64,000 nt of DNA, taken from contig NZ_AZDA01000117.1 in NCBI RefSeq assembly GCF_001434575.1, positions 1-64,000 of the forward strand, in the 5' to 3' direction. Position numbers and translations under genes: made by a program. The stretch is from Loigolactobacillus bifermentans DSM 20003. GTDB lineage: Bacteria; Bacillota; Bacilli; Lactobacillales; Lactobacillaceae. Under the pieces are notes generated by a model, which saw only the letters and a program-made list of their open reading frames with translations, was not told where the DNA came from and did not search any database. Positions 17,545 to 25,590 of this stretch are shown here, in pieces (position 1 is the first letter of the stretch; each line of letters starts with the position of its first letter).

Positions 17545-18108
17545 CTACTCCAAATTAGCATGATATTGCCACAAACCTGGCATATCAATTGCCTGATCCT
17601 CAATCATCATTAACGCAACGGTATCGCCTAAAATTAATAATGCTTGTTCAAACAAACTGGTCATCGGTTGGATCGACTTGATCTCACCTGGTAAGCCTAG
17701 CTTTGTCTGAACTGGGATTCGAACAAAGATATCAGTAACTTCTGCCATTGAACTATTTGGATTAGATCCAATGTGCGCTACGGTTGCGTTAAATCCTTTC
17801 GCCTTACGCGCAATATTTAATGGAAAGAGGCTTTCACCACTACCTGAACCAACAATTAACAAATCATTTTCGGTAATCGCTGGTTCCGTAATATCACCAA
17901 CTACATGTGCCTTAATACCGAGATGGACAAAGCGCTTCGCAATCGCTTGTAAGGATAGTAGCACCCGGCCAACACCTACAAAAAATACCTGATCTGCCTG
18001 TTGAATGGCCGCAATCAACGTTTGCACTTGATCATCTGAAACGGCATCAAATGTTTTACCTAGTTCTTGAATAACAGCAGCTTGTTCTCTTGAAAATTTA
18101 GTTGTCAT
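17545..18108 (-). CDS. hxlB: SIS-domain isomerase (6-phospho-3-hexuloisomerase-like)
   Basis: 187 residues, one SIS domain. The phosphosugar-binding segments are FFVGVGRVLLSLQAIAKRF (about 42-60) and LLIVGSGSGES (about 82-92). Length and pattern match HxlB-type 6-phospho-3-hexuloisomerases. These interconvert fructose-6-phosphate and arabino-3-hexulose-6-phosphate, but related proteins act on pentulose phosphates. No hexulose-phosphate synthase gene is visible. The start overlaps the stop of the epimerase gene by 4 bases, so the two are translationally coupled. Confidence 0.75.
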   Translation of the reverse strand: MTTKFSREQAAVIQELGKTFDAVSDDQVQTLIAAIQQADQVFFVGVGRVLLSLQAIAKRFVHLGIKAHVVGDITEPAITENDLLIVGSGSGESLFPLNIARKAKGFNATVAHIGSNPNSSMAEVTDIFVRIPVQTKLGLPGEIKSIQPMTSLFEQALLILGDTVALMMIEDQAIDMPGLWQYHANLE

Positions 18109-18797
18109 TTGGCGGCCTTCCCTTCTGCAATGGCATCTAATACTTTTTGACGGTTTTCTGCTAATGTGGCACCTTTAGCGAATAAACTCGTACTGCCTAA
18201 TACTAAATTATCGGCACCGGCTGCAACTAAATTCGCAATTGTATCTAATGAAACGCGGCCATCTACCTGAATTTTAGTTTTTAGCCCTTTTTGCTTAATT
18301 AATTGGGCCAAAGCACTGATTTTTTGTTGCGCATACGGAATTTGCTTTTCGCCTTTATTGGTAGCAAAGCCTGGATTAATCAGCATCAGACAAACTTGAT
18401 CGAGTTCTGGTAATAAATAATCTAAAATACTCAATGAAGTTGCTGGATTTAGAGCAACACTAACTTTTGTTCCTGTTTGTTTAATTAAGTTGACTTCATG
18501 ATCGAGATGAAGACTTGTTTCAACGTGAAAAGTAATATTTTGAACGCCGATTTTCAGCATTTCCTGAATAAAGAATTCATTATCTGTTGTCATCATATGA
18601 ATATCGAAATCCATATCCGTAACCTCGCGCATACGCTTAATGGTCTCAAGACCCAAAGGCATGCTGGGGCTAAACTTGCCATCAATCACATCAATATGTA
18701 ACGTCGTCAGCCCTAAGCTCTCTAATTGATGAATATCCTGCTCTAAATTCACTAAATCTGCACACATAATGGATGGCGATAAAATAACCTCACTCAT
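18105..18797 (-). CDS. ribulose-/allulose-phosphate 3-epimerase family
   Basis: About 230 residues, a TIM-barrel epimerase. Visible motifs are LSPSIMCADL, HIDVIDGKFSPSMPLG and the phosphate-binding C-terminal NLVLGSTSLF. Metal-ligand His and Asp residues are present. The sequence is nearer to allulose-6-phosphate 3-epimerase (AlsE) than to housekeeping Rpe, in my judgement. ATG at 18797 is chosen because gaggga precedes it by 9 bases. First gene of the operon, downstream of a cre site. Confidence 0.75.
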   Translation of the reverse strand: MSEVILSPSIMCADLVNLEQDIHQLESLGLTTLHIDVIDGKFSPSMPLGLETIKRMREVTDMDFDIHMMTTDNEFFIQEMLKIGVQNITFHVETSLHLDHEVNLIKQTGTKVSVALNPATSLSILDYLLPELDQVCLMLINPGFATNKGEKQIPYAQQKISALAQLIKQKGLKTKIQVDGRVSLDTIANLVAAGADNLVLGSTSLFAKGATLAENRQKVLDAIAEGKAAK

Positions 18798-18819
18798 ACC
18801 GATCACTCCCTCAATTAAT

Positions 18820-18833
18820 TGGTATCGCTTTCA
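18820..18833 (-). promoter_or_regulatory. catabolite-responsive element (cre)
   Basis: On the minus strand TGAAAGCGATACCA fits the cre consensus TGWAANCGNTNWCA, differing only at the W near the end. It lies 23 bases upstream of the epimerase ATG, so CcpA bound there would block the polyol operon. The consensus is known from Bacillus and lactobacilli. Confidence 0.75.
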
Positions 18834-18985
18834 ATAATTGAATCGTAACATCTAAAAACGCACAAGTCAACAAATACACGCATATTTAATGCATATATTT
18901 AACTATATACATGCAAAAACACGCATTTTTTAGTACTCAAATTGACAAACAGGCACTAAAATGCAAAAATGGCATTTAGAAGGGT

Positions 18986-19741
18986 GTGACGAATGTGCTT
19001 AAACTTGAACGTCAACAAAAAATTCTTGCTATTTTAAATAAAGAACAAAAAGTTATTGCCCGAGAACTGAGCATTCGCCTAAACGTCTCTGAAGATACAA
19101 TTCGACGTGACTTAAAAGAACTTGATAATCAAGGACTCTTACGCCGGGTTCACAGTGGTGCATTAAAGGTTGGGCCACCTGTAACTGACTTTAACTACCG
19201 AACAACAGTGGATCAAATGACCAAAAAAGCGCTGGCTAAAAAAGCCTTGCCATTTTTAAAAGAAGATAGTGTCATTCTAGTAGACGGTAGCACCACTAAT
19301 TTAGCCTTGATCGAGCAAATTCCGTTAGACTTTCGTGCGACGATCATTACTAACAGCCCACCAATTGCAATGGCACTAGCCAATCATAAAAATATTAGTG
19401 TCACTAACCTAGGCGGTGATTTTTATAAACGCTCGATGATTGATATTGGTATCACAACCTATCGTCGTTTACTAGACTTTCGTGCTGACTTATATATCAT
19501 GGGCATTTATAATATCGATCTCGAAGCCGGAACCAGTGTTCCTACTATCCAAGAAGCTGAAATCAAAAAACAAATGACACGTATTTCGACAGAAGTACTA
19601 AGCATGGTTTCAACTGATAAGTTTGGTACCGTCAGTCACAGCATTGTCGGACCGATTGAAGATCTGACTTATCTCATTACAACAGATCTTCCTACCGATA
19701 TTCATAAAGCTTATAATCAGAAAAAAGTACTTTTAATCTAG
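18986..19741 (+). CDS. DeoR-family regulator of the mannitol-type operon
   Basis: 251 residues. The N-terminal HTH (LSIRLNVSEDTIRRDLKELD) and C-terminal sugar-phosphate-sensing DeoRC domain with SILVDGSTTN-like and SMVSTDKFG segments are clear. The GTG start at 18986 has a close agaagg; an in-frame GTG three codons on is an alternative. It is divergent from the PTS operon and so likely controls it. Use of a DeoR protein rather than the BglG-like MtlR activator is unusual for mannitol. A possible minus 35 ttgaca lies about 45 bases upstream. Confidence 0.85.
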   Translation: MTNVLKLERQQKILAILNKEQKVIARELSIRLNVSEDTIRRDLKELDNQGLLRRVHSGALKVGPPVTDFNYRTTVDQMTKKALAKKALPFLKEDSVILVDGSTTNLALIEQIPLDFRATIITNSPPIAMALANHKNISVTNLGGDFYKRSMIDIGITTYRRLLDFRADLYIMGIYNIDLEAGTSVPTIQEAEIKKQMTRISTEVLSMVSTDKFGTVSHSIVGPIEDLTYLITTDLPTDIHKAYNQKKVLLI

Positions 19742-19756
19742 CCATCAAACTAACAG

Positions 19757-19833
19757 AGCAATCTATTGTAGGTTGCTTTATTTTTTTGCAAAAAAAGGCC
19801 TCCTCTCGCCTAGTTGAGAGGAAGCCTTTTGGT
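19757..19833. terminator. two adjacent terminators
   Basis: A first stem agcaatcta / taggttgct (19757-19777) is followed by ttattttttt and ends the DeoR gene. A second stem aaaaggcctcctctc / gagaggaagcctttt (19793-19830) is bidirectional and ends the dehydrogenase gene on the minus strand. Confidence 0.85.
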
Positions 19834-19861
19834 AGTTTACCCGCTATAAAATTTAAAGCAA

Positions 19862-20932
19862 TTAATCTTTTAAATCTGGATCATCAGGGTTTGAAGCAAT
19901 AACGACTTTAAGTTCTTGCCCAGCCATCATTGCGTCAAATGCATCACGCCAGTGTTCAAGATCAAATGATGCTGTGATCATCTTTTCTTCATCAATGGCA
20001 CCTTTGCTTTCAAGATGCAAAGCAATTGGCCAGTCATATGGGTTTTGTGAGCGTGAGCCACGGTAAGTGATTTCGTGTTGGATAATAGAACGTTCATCCA
20101 ATTCATTCATTGGCTTTGCGAACAAACCAACTTGTTGGAAAGTACCGCCTTTACGAACTAATGGCAAAGCAGCATTAACAGCTGGTGTGGCACCTGAGCA
20201 ATCGTAAACTTTTGTCACACCAACACCATCAGTTGCGTCCATCACGATTTTTGCTAAGTCTTCTTTTTGCGTATCAACAATAATGTCGGCACCTAATTCT
20301 TTAGCAATTTGCAAACGCTCAGCATCTTTTGTGATCCCAGAAACGATTGTGAATGCGCCAATTTCCTTTGCAATTTGCAAGGAAAGCAAGCCCATAGGTC
20401 CAGGGCCCATGATCAACAATGTGTCATGCAATGTAAATGGTGTCTTTTGATACATGGCATGGACACAAGAAGCCAAAGGTTCTGACATAGCAGCTAACTT
20501 GTAGCTAACGTTGTCTGGTAAAATATGAACACTTTCCTCACGTGTTAACACGTAGTTGGCCATACTACCATTGGCCTTTGTACCAATTCCTTCACGGTTG
20601 TCGCAAAGGTTGTATTCGCCTGCCTTGCAATAAACACAATGGCCACAAGTTGCAAATGTTGTTTCACTTGTTACACGATCGCCTGGCTTAACTTTCGTAA
20701 CGTCATCCCCTACGGCTACGACTTTACCAGAGAATTCATGACCTAATACTAATGGTGTCACTGCATTCGCATATTGACCTTTGAAAGTATGAATATCGGT
20801 TCCACAAATACCGGTATAAGCAACTTTCATTAAAACGTGATTACCTGTAACTTCAGGAATTGGGATTTCCTTTAATACCATATTATCATAGCCGGCGTCA
20901 GTTTTAACAACCGCTTTCATCATTTCTGTCAT
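19862..20932 (-). CDS. zinc-dependent medium-chain dehydrogenase (polyol type)
   Basis: 356 residues. Catalytic zinc region GICGTDIHTF and GHEFSGKV, structural-zinc cysteines CGHCVYCKAGEYNLC (about residues 95-109) and nucleotide-binding MGPGPMGLLSLQIAKEIGA. It belongs with sorbitol/threonine dehydrogenases of the MDR superfamily and should oxidise a polyol or polyol phosphate at the expense of NAD+. It is a separate transcript from the Gat-type operon, with its own promoter containing TTTGCAAA repeats. Confidence 0.85.
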   Translation of the reverse strand: MTEMMKAVVKTDAGYDNMVLKEIPIPEVTGNHVLMKVAYTGICGTDIHTFKGQYANAVTPLVLGHEFSGKVVAVGDDVTKVKPGDRVTSETTFATCGHCVYCKAGEYNLCDNREGIGTKANGSMANYVLTREESVHILPDNVSYKLAAMSEPLASCVHAMYQKTPFTLHDTLLIMGPGPMGLLSLQIAKEIGAFTIVSGITKDAERLQIAKELGADIIVDTQKEDLAKIVMDATDGVGVTKVYDCSGATPAVNAALPLVRKGGTFQQVGLFAKPMNELDERSIIQHEITYRGSRSQNPYDWPIALHLESKGAIDEEKMITASFDLEHWRDAFDAMMAGQELKVVIASNPDDPDLKD

Positions 20933-20984
20933 TATATATACCTCCAGATTTAACTGTCTTAGTAAGCGTAATCATTTCAACAAA

Positions 20985-21035
20985 TACATTGTATCACTTT
21001 GCATTTTATTTGCAAACTATTTATTTGCAAATATT
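20985..21035 (-). promoter_or_regulatory. promoter with TTTGCAAA operators
   Basis: On the minus strand a minus 35-like TTGCAA is followed 16 bases later by TACAAT. The palindromic motif TTTGCAAA occurs at 21009-21016 and 21024-21031. The same motif recurs before the Gat-type operon, suggesting one regulator. A weaker cre-like site lies near 20960-20973. Confidence 0.55.
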
Positions 21036-21064
21036 TGAAAAAATTTTCAATATCGAAATTGTAT

Positions 21065-21105
21065 AAAAAGAGTGTCTGACGAAAAATTGTCAGACACTCT
21101 TTCAG
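21065..21105 (-). terminator. intrinsic terminator of the Gat-type operon
   Basis: On the minus strand the stem agagtgtctgac / gtcagacactct encloses a short loop and is followed by tttttat. It ends the gatD-like gene. Confidence 0.88.
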
Positions 21106-21109
21106 TAGA

Positions 21110-22165
21110 TCAATCTTCAGTTATGCCATTTGGATAAAACATAACCTTATTGAAGGATTCTGAACGCGTTGTAATCATATTAAATGCTTCTTGCATATCC
21201 TTCATTTCATAGCGGTGTGTAATTAAGTCTTTAATTTTAAGACGTCCGCTATTTACTAGATCAATCGAGTTTGTCCATTCGCGGCCAGGGAATGGTGCAG
21301 AGTAAGAGTTCCAGAACCCTTTCAATGTAATTTCATGACGGAAAATATTTTCAAATGCTTTTTGATGCAACATAACATCGGCATAAGCAATCCCGACAAA
21401 ACCCACTTTACCTTCACGCTTCGTGACAAGCAAAGTCTGTTCCTCAGTAATCTTAGAACCGGCACATTCCATCGCAATATCAACGCCTAAACCTTCTGTA
21501 TACTCTTGAATTTTATCTTCCAAAGATTCATTCATAGAGTTAATTACATGAGTACAGCCTTCTTCTAAACCCTTAGCTAGCTTCTTATCATCAATATCAA
21601 TTCCGATAATATTCGTTACACCAGCAGCCATTAATAAACGAACCACTAAATCTCCAACAGTACCTAAACCGAATACAGCTGCTGAATCACCGAGTTCTGG
21701 TTTAATCCCCATTACAGCATGTGCCGCAACAGCCATTGGTTCGATCAATGCACCTTCTTCGAAACTCATATCACCAATATCTAATAGATTACGAGCTGGT
21801 GCAGCAACGTATTGTTCAAAACCACCTGGTTGTTGTTGCCCTAACATTGAATAATGTTCACACATTTGGAAAAGTCCAATTTGACAGTAGTGACATTTGA
21901 AACAAGGAATAAATGGTGCAACAGCGACACGCTGGCCCACTTTAACATCCTTAACATCAGCGCCGAGTTCCGTAACAACACCCGCAAATTCATGGCCCAT
22001 GATAGATGGATAACCATACTTCCAGCCACTTACCATTTTATGACTATCAGACCCACAAGTTCCGGCAGCCATGACTTTAACGATAACTTCGTCAGCCTTA
22101 GGTGTTGGTTTTTCAACTTCTTCAATAACAAACTTATTCAAATCTTTTAGCAAAGCTGCTTGCAT
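21110..22165 (-). CDS. gatD: galactitol-1-phosphate dehydrogenase-like
   Basis: 351 residues, zinc MDR enzyme. GTCGSDSHKM and GHEFAGVV bind catalytic zinc, and CFKCHYCQIGLFQMC (about residues 92-106) is the structural site. FGLGTVGDLVVRLLMAAG binds NAD. It is the last gene of a GatABC-type PTS operon and should oxidise the phosphorylated polyol made by that PTS. For galactitol the product would be tagatose-6-phosphate, but no tagatose kinase or aldolase is nearby. A pentitol substrate feeding phosphoketolase is therefore also possible. Confidence 0.78.
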   Translation of the reverse strand: MQAALLKDLNKFVIEEVEKPTPKADEVIVKVMAAGTCGSDSHKMVSGWKYGYPSIMGHEFAGVVTELGADVKDVKVGQRVAVAPFIPCFKCHYCQIGLFQMCEHYSMLGQQQPGGFEQYVAAPARNLLDIGDMSFEEGALIEPMAVAAHAVMGIKPELGDSAAVFGLGTVGDLVVRLLMAAGVTNIIGIDIDDKKLAKGLEEGCTHVINSMNESLEDKIQEYTEGLGVDIAMECAGSKITEEQTLLVTKREGKVGFVGIAYADVMLHQKAFENIFRHEITLKGFWNSYSAPFPGREWTNSIDLVNSGRLKIKDLITHRYEMKDMQEAFNMITTRSESFNKVMFYPNGITED

Positions 22166-22216
22166 GTATAATGCCCCCAGATTAAATCTAATTATTTCTA
22201 AACTAACTTCTAACGA

Positions 22217-23494
22217 TTAAACAATACCAATACTCTTAACGACTTCACCTAACTTCAACAAGATCCAGTTCAAGAAGTTACCACCCATATCTAATGAAGA
22301 TACTTTGGCAGCACCTGCAGGGAACTTAACAATACCTTGTAACATTTGTGTATGAACGGATGTAAAGTCAGTTGCCATGAATAAGGCGATTGCAACAACA
22401 ATAGCACCAGTAATAACTGAATGAACAATATTACCTTTACGACGTGCAACAATTAAAGAAACATAGAATGGAATAGTAGCTAAATCCCCGAAAGGTAATA
22501 CACGGTTACCAGGTAAGATAACGGCAATAAACAAAGTAATTGGTACTAATAATAAACCAGTTGCTAAAGTAGCTGGTGCCCCAGTTGATAAGGCGGCATC
22601 CATACCTAAGTAAATTTCACGGTCTTCACCATAACGCTTCTGCAATACTTCACGAGCAGATTCTGAAATTGGCATTAAACCTTCCATTAATAACTTAACC
22701 ATGCGTGGCATTAACATCATAACAGCACCCATGTTGATACCTAACTGCAATACTTTAGCAACATCATAACCAGCCAAAATACCAATAACGGCACCGATAA
22801 TGATCCCCATCATCATTGGTTCACCGAAAATACCAAATTTCTTTTGGATTGTTTCAGCATCAGCGTTTAAGTTCTTGATACCTGGGATCCGTGCAACAAC
22901 TGCTGAAATCGGAATACCTAACAAACCAAATGCATCACTTGAACCAGTAGGGAAACTAATACCTTCTAGGCCATAGAATTCTTGAACATCTTTTGCAGTC
23001 CAGTCAGCAATTAACAAACAGAAAATCATGTAAAGGATTGCTGACAGAATACTGAACCACCAGCTCTTAGTTACAATATAAGCAACAGATCCAGCGGCAA
23101 CCATGTGCCAATAGTTCCAAATATCAATATCTAAAGTCTTGGTAACCTTCAACATAATCAAAACAATGTTTGTTACCAATAAGATAGGAATCAAAACAGA
23201 TGAAATTGGTTGACCCCAAGCCCCTGCCGCAGCAGATGGCCAGCCGACATCGACAACTGTTAAATGGAAACCAAACCGTTTAACCATAGCTTGAGCAGCA
23301 GGTCCAATGTTAGTCGTCAATAAATTAATAACTAAGTTAATACCAACCATACCAATACCAATAGTTAAGGCTGAACGTAATGCCTTTGAAACTTTAACTC
23401 TAAAAACAAGAGCGATAATAAAAATCATGATTGGGAGCATTACTGTTGCCCCCATGTTCAGTATGTACTGAACAACGTCATTCACTTTGTCCAT
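22217..23494 (-). CDS. gatC: PTS EIIC component, galactitol family
   Basis: 425 residues, about 10-12 transmembrane segments with Gat-family EIIC features: GWPSAAAGAWGQP, GSSDAFGLLGIPI, and the loop IFGEPMMMGIIIGAVIG. It forms the membrane channel and substrate site. Gat-family EIIC proteins carry galactitol, arabitol, xylitol or ribitol in different Firmicutes. Ribosome binding site gaggagg precedes the ATG. Confidence 0.85.
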   Translation of the reverse strand: MDKVNDVVQYILNMGATVMLPIMIFIIALVFRVKVSKALRSALTIGIGMVGINLVINLLTTNIGPAAQAMVKRFGFHLTVVDVGWPSAAAGAWGQPISSVLIPILLVTNIVLIMLKVTKTLDIDIWNYWHMVAAGSVAYIVTKSWWFSILSAILYMIFCLLIADWTAKDVQEFYGLEGISFPTGSSDAFGLLGIPISAVVARIPGIKNLNADAETIQKKFGIFGEPMMMGIIIGAVIGILAGYDVAKVLQLGINMGAVMMLMPRMVKLLMEGLMPISESAREVLQKRYGEDREIYLGMDAALSTGAPATLATGLLLVPITLFIAVILPGNRVLPFGDLATIPFYVSLIVARRKGNIVHSVITGAIVVAIALFMATDFTSVHTQMLQGIVKFPAGAAKVSSLDMGGNFLNWILLKLGEVVKSIGIV

Positions 23495-23568
23495 ATTAAT
23501 CCTCCTCTAAAATTAACGGGCTAAGTTTTAAAAAATAATGATAAATAATGGCAATAAACAATCAGGAG

Positions 23569-23868
23569 CTAAGCTTCTGATTGAATTTCATGGGCAGTGT
23601 CAACAATTTCTTTCTTCAACTTATCAACGCCAAGACCTGTTAAGAAGCCCATTGCTTTAATAGATGGGATTGAGTAAGTCGTTGGTAATACAGTAGTAGA
23701 AATTAACATATCTGCATCTTCTTGTTTAGAAGCGGCCTCAGCAATCTTAATTTGAATTAAGTTAGCATCAATGTTTTCTTCTTTAAATAAGTCTTCAACC
23801 TTCTTCATAACAACTGTTGATGTTGCAATACCTGCACCACATGCAACCAATACGTTAAGTTTTTTCAT
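23569..23868 (-). CDS. gatB: PTS EIIB component, galactitol family
   Basis: About 99 residues. Phosphorylated cysteine in VLVACGAGIATSTVV (about residue 9 of the chosen start). ATG at 23868 is preferred over the longer frame because gaggaaaag precedes it. It passes phosphate from EIIA to the polyol bound by EIIC. Confidence 0.88.
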   Translation of the reverse strand: MKKLNVLVACGAGIATSTVVMKKVEDLFKEENIDANLIQIKIAEAASKQEDADMLISTTVLPTTYSIPSIKAMGFLTGLGVDKLKKEIVDTAHEIQSEA

Positions 23869-23896
23869 AATCTTTTCCTCATTTCTTTTAGTCTTA

Positions 23897-24361
23897 CTAT
23901 AGAATATCAAAAATATCGTCTATTTTGGAAGCCTTTTCAACTTTATCTAATAATGCATCATCTTGAATGGTTGCCATTAACGTTTGTAACATTTCTAATT
24001 GTGCATGTGGCTGATTAAGCCCTAACACAAAAATTACTTTTGCCGATACATCGGCGTCTGGATCATCCATCCGCTTAAAAGGAACACCATTTTTATCAGT
24101 AATAACTGCGATAAATTCCTTTTTAATTGTATCTGCATCTGTATGCGGAATTGCAACACCGCGCGTTTCTAACTGTAAGCCAGTTGGAAATGTACTTTCT
24201 CGCTGCTTTATTTTTGGTAGGAAACTATCAGTAACAAATCCTTCTGTCGCTGCTTTTTGGGCTACAGCTTCAAATAACTCATCTGTAGACTTAAAATCCT
24301 GGTCTAAGAAAATCATTTGTTGGTTAAGGTAATTACTAATCTTAACTTTCTCTTCTGCCAA
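23897..24361 (-). CDS. gatA: PTS EIIA component, fructose/galactitol family
   Basis: 154 residues, PTS_EIIA_2 fold. The active-site histidine lies in GVAIPHTDAD (about residue 70). A TTG start at 24361 follows gggag by 10 bases. First gene of the Gat-type operon, upstream of EIIB. Confidence 0.85.
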   Translation of the reverse strand: MAEEKVKISNYLNQQMIFLDQDFKSTDELFEAVAQKAATEGFVTDSFLPKIKQRESTFPTGLQLETRGVAIPHTDADTIKKEFIAVITDKNGVPFKRMDDPDADVSAKVIFVLGLNQPHAQLEMLQTLMATIQDDALLDKVEKASKIDDIFDIL

Positions 24362-24693
24362 TTTATATCAACTCCCTTTATATTTGTATAGGCATGTTGG
24401 AAAACGCTTACGTAATCGCTTTCGTTTTAAAGTATAACTATTTTGCGATATGTTTGCAAGCGTTTTATTGCTTGTGATTTTGCAAACAAAAACAAAACAC
24501 TGATTATTGGTATTGTAAGCGTTGCCATTATATAATAACATTTACTTGCAAAGCAATTAAAATGCATTACACTAAATGCTATACTTAATTCCAAACAATA
24601 CCAAACAAGTACAATCAAAAAAACAGTGTTTGCAAAACTCAATTTAATAGTGTAATCATTTCAATTAATAACTAATCAAAGGAAGTATCAACT
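24362..24693. promoter_or_regulatory. divergent control region with cre sites and TTTGCAAA motifs
   Basis: This 330-base gap separates the Gat-type operon and its DeoR gene. Two overlapping cre-like sites (24399-24412 and 24411-24424, each 12 of 14) lie just before gatA. A better cre (TGTAAGCGTTGCCA, 24514-24527) overlaps a tataat at about 24531. TTTGCAAA occurs at 24479-24486 and 24629-24636, with tttgcaag at 24452. Carbon catabolite repression plus DeoR control is the natural reading. Confidence 0.65.
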
Positions 24694-25470
24694 ATGGATA
24701 TTGGACAAAGACAGAAATGGATTATTGACCAGGTCAATAAATTAGAAACCATTAAAATTTCAGATATTAGTAAAAAGCTGAACATCTCGCGTGAAACGAT
24801 TCGAAAAGATATCTACACACTTGATCAACAAGGAATTGTACGTGCAATTCGTGGTGGTGCAACCCTTCCCAATCGGGTAAAAGAAACAAAATATGGTAAA
24901 CGTAAAGAAGAATTTATTACAGAAAAACAGGAAATTGCACGTAATGCTATTCGCTTTATTCACAATGGCGATTCTGTTTTCTTAGACTACGGAAGCTCTG
25001 CTGTTCAAGTTGCAGAGGCTATTAAAAAAAGCAATTTACGTGAATTGACTGTTATCACTAGTTCAACAAATGTTTTAAAGTGTCTCGAATTTTACAATAA
25101 TAATATTCAAATCATCTTTTTAGGTGGCAGCTTTCGACAAAGTGAGGGGTCTGTTTCTGGACCGTTGACATTGAATAATATTTCTAGCATTTACTGTGAT
25201 GTAGGCTTTTTCGGCTGTGGCGGTGTTGATCTTAATGCCGGTATTACTAATCATTATTTTGGTGAAGTAGAGGTTTCTAAAAAAATGATGGAACATTGCA
25301 AAGTTAAAATTGTTTTGGCAGACCATTCTAAATTCAAAAAAAATGCCTTGTATAAGACTTCAGACATTTCAAATGTTGACGTTATCATTAGCGACTGTCA
25401 TATTGACGATGATATTGCAAATCGTATTAGATTAGCTGATACAACAGTCATTTCTGGTGATAAGCACTAA
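24694..25470 (+). CDS. DeoR-family regulator of the galactitol-type operon
   Basis: 258 residues. N-terminal HTH (ISKKLNISRETIRKDIYTLD), C-terminal DeoRC sensor domain with SVFLDYGSSAVQVAEAI and VLADHSKFKKNALYK. It is divergent from gatABC and probably represses it until a polyol phosphate binds. The shared TTTGCAAA motif may be its operator. Ribosome binding site aaaggaag. Confidence 0.87.
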   Translation: MDIGQRQKWIIDQVNKLETIKISDISKKLNISRETIRKDIYTLDQQGIVRAIRGGATLPNRVKETKYGKRKEEFITEKQEIARNAIRFIHNGDSVFLDYGSSAVQVAEAIKKSNLRELTVITSSTNVLKCLEFYNNNIQIIFLGGSFRQSEGSVSGPLTLNNISSIYCDVGFFGCGGVDLNAGITNHYFGEVEVSKKMMEHCKVKIVLADHSKFKKNALYKTSDISNVDVIISDCHIDDDIANRIRLADTTVISGDKH

Positions 25471-25514
25471 CATAAGAAGACAAAAATTAATTCTATTTAT
25501 TTGGCACAAATGGT

Positions 25515-25542
25515 TTGACTTTCACTTCGAAAGCGGTATTAT
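25515..25542 (+). promoter_or_regulatory. phosphoketolase promoter with cre-like site
   Basis: Minus 35 ttgact (25515-25520), 16-base spacer and minus 10 tattat (25537-25542). A cre-like element, cgaaagcggtatta (12 of 14), covers 25528-25541 and would place CcpA on the promoter. Confidence 0.65.
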
Positions 25543-25590
25543 ATTGGTGTAATCAATAAAAGCAAACAATTGCAAAGGGGATTGCCAATT

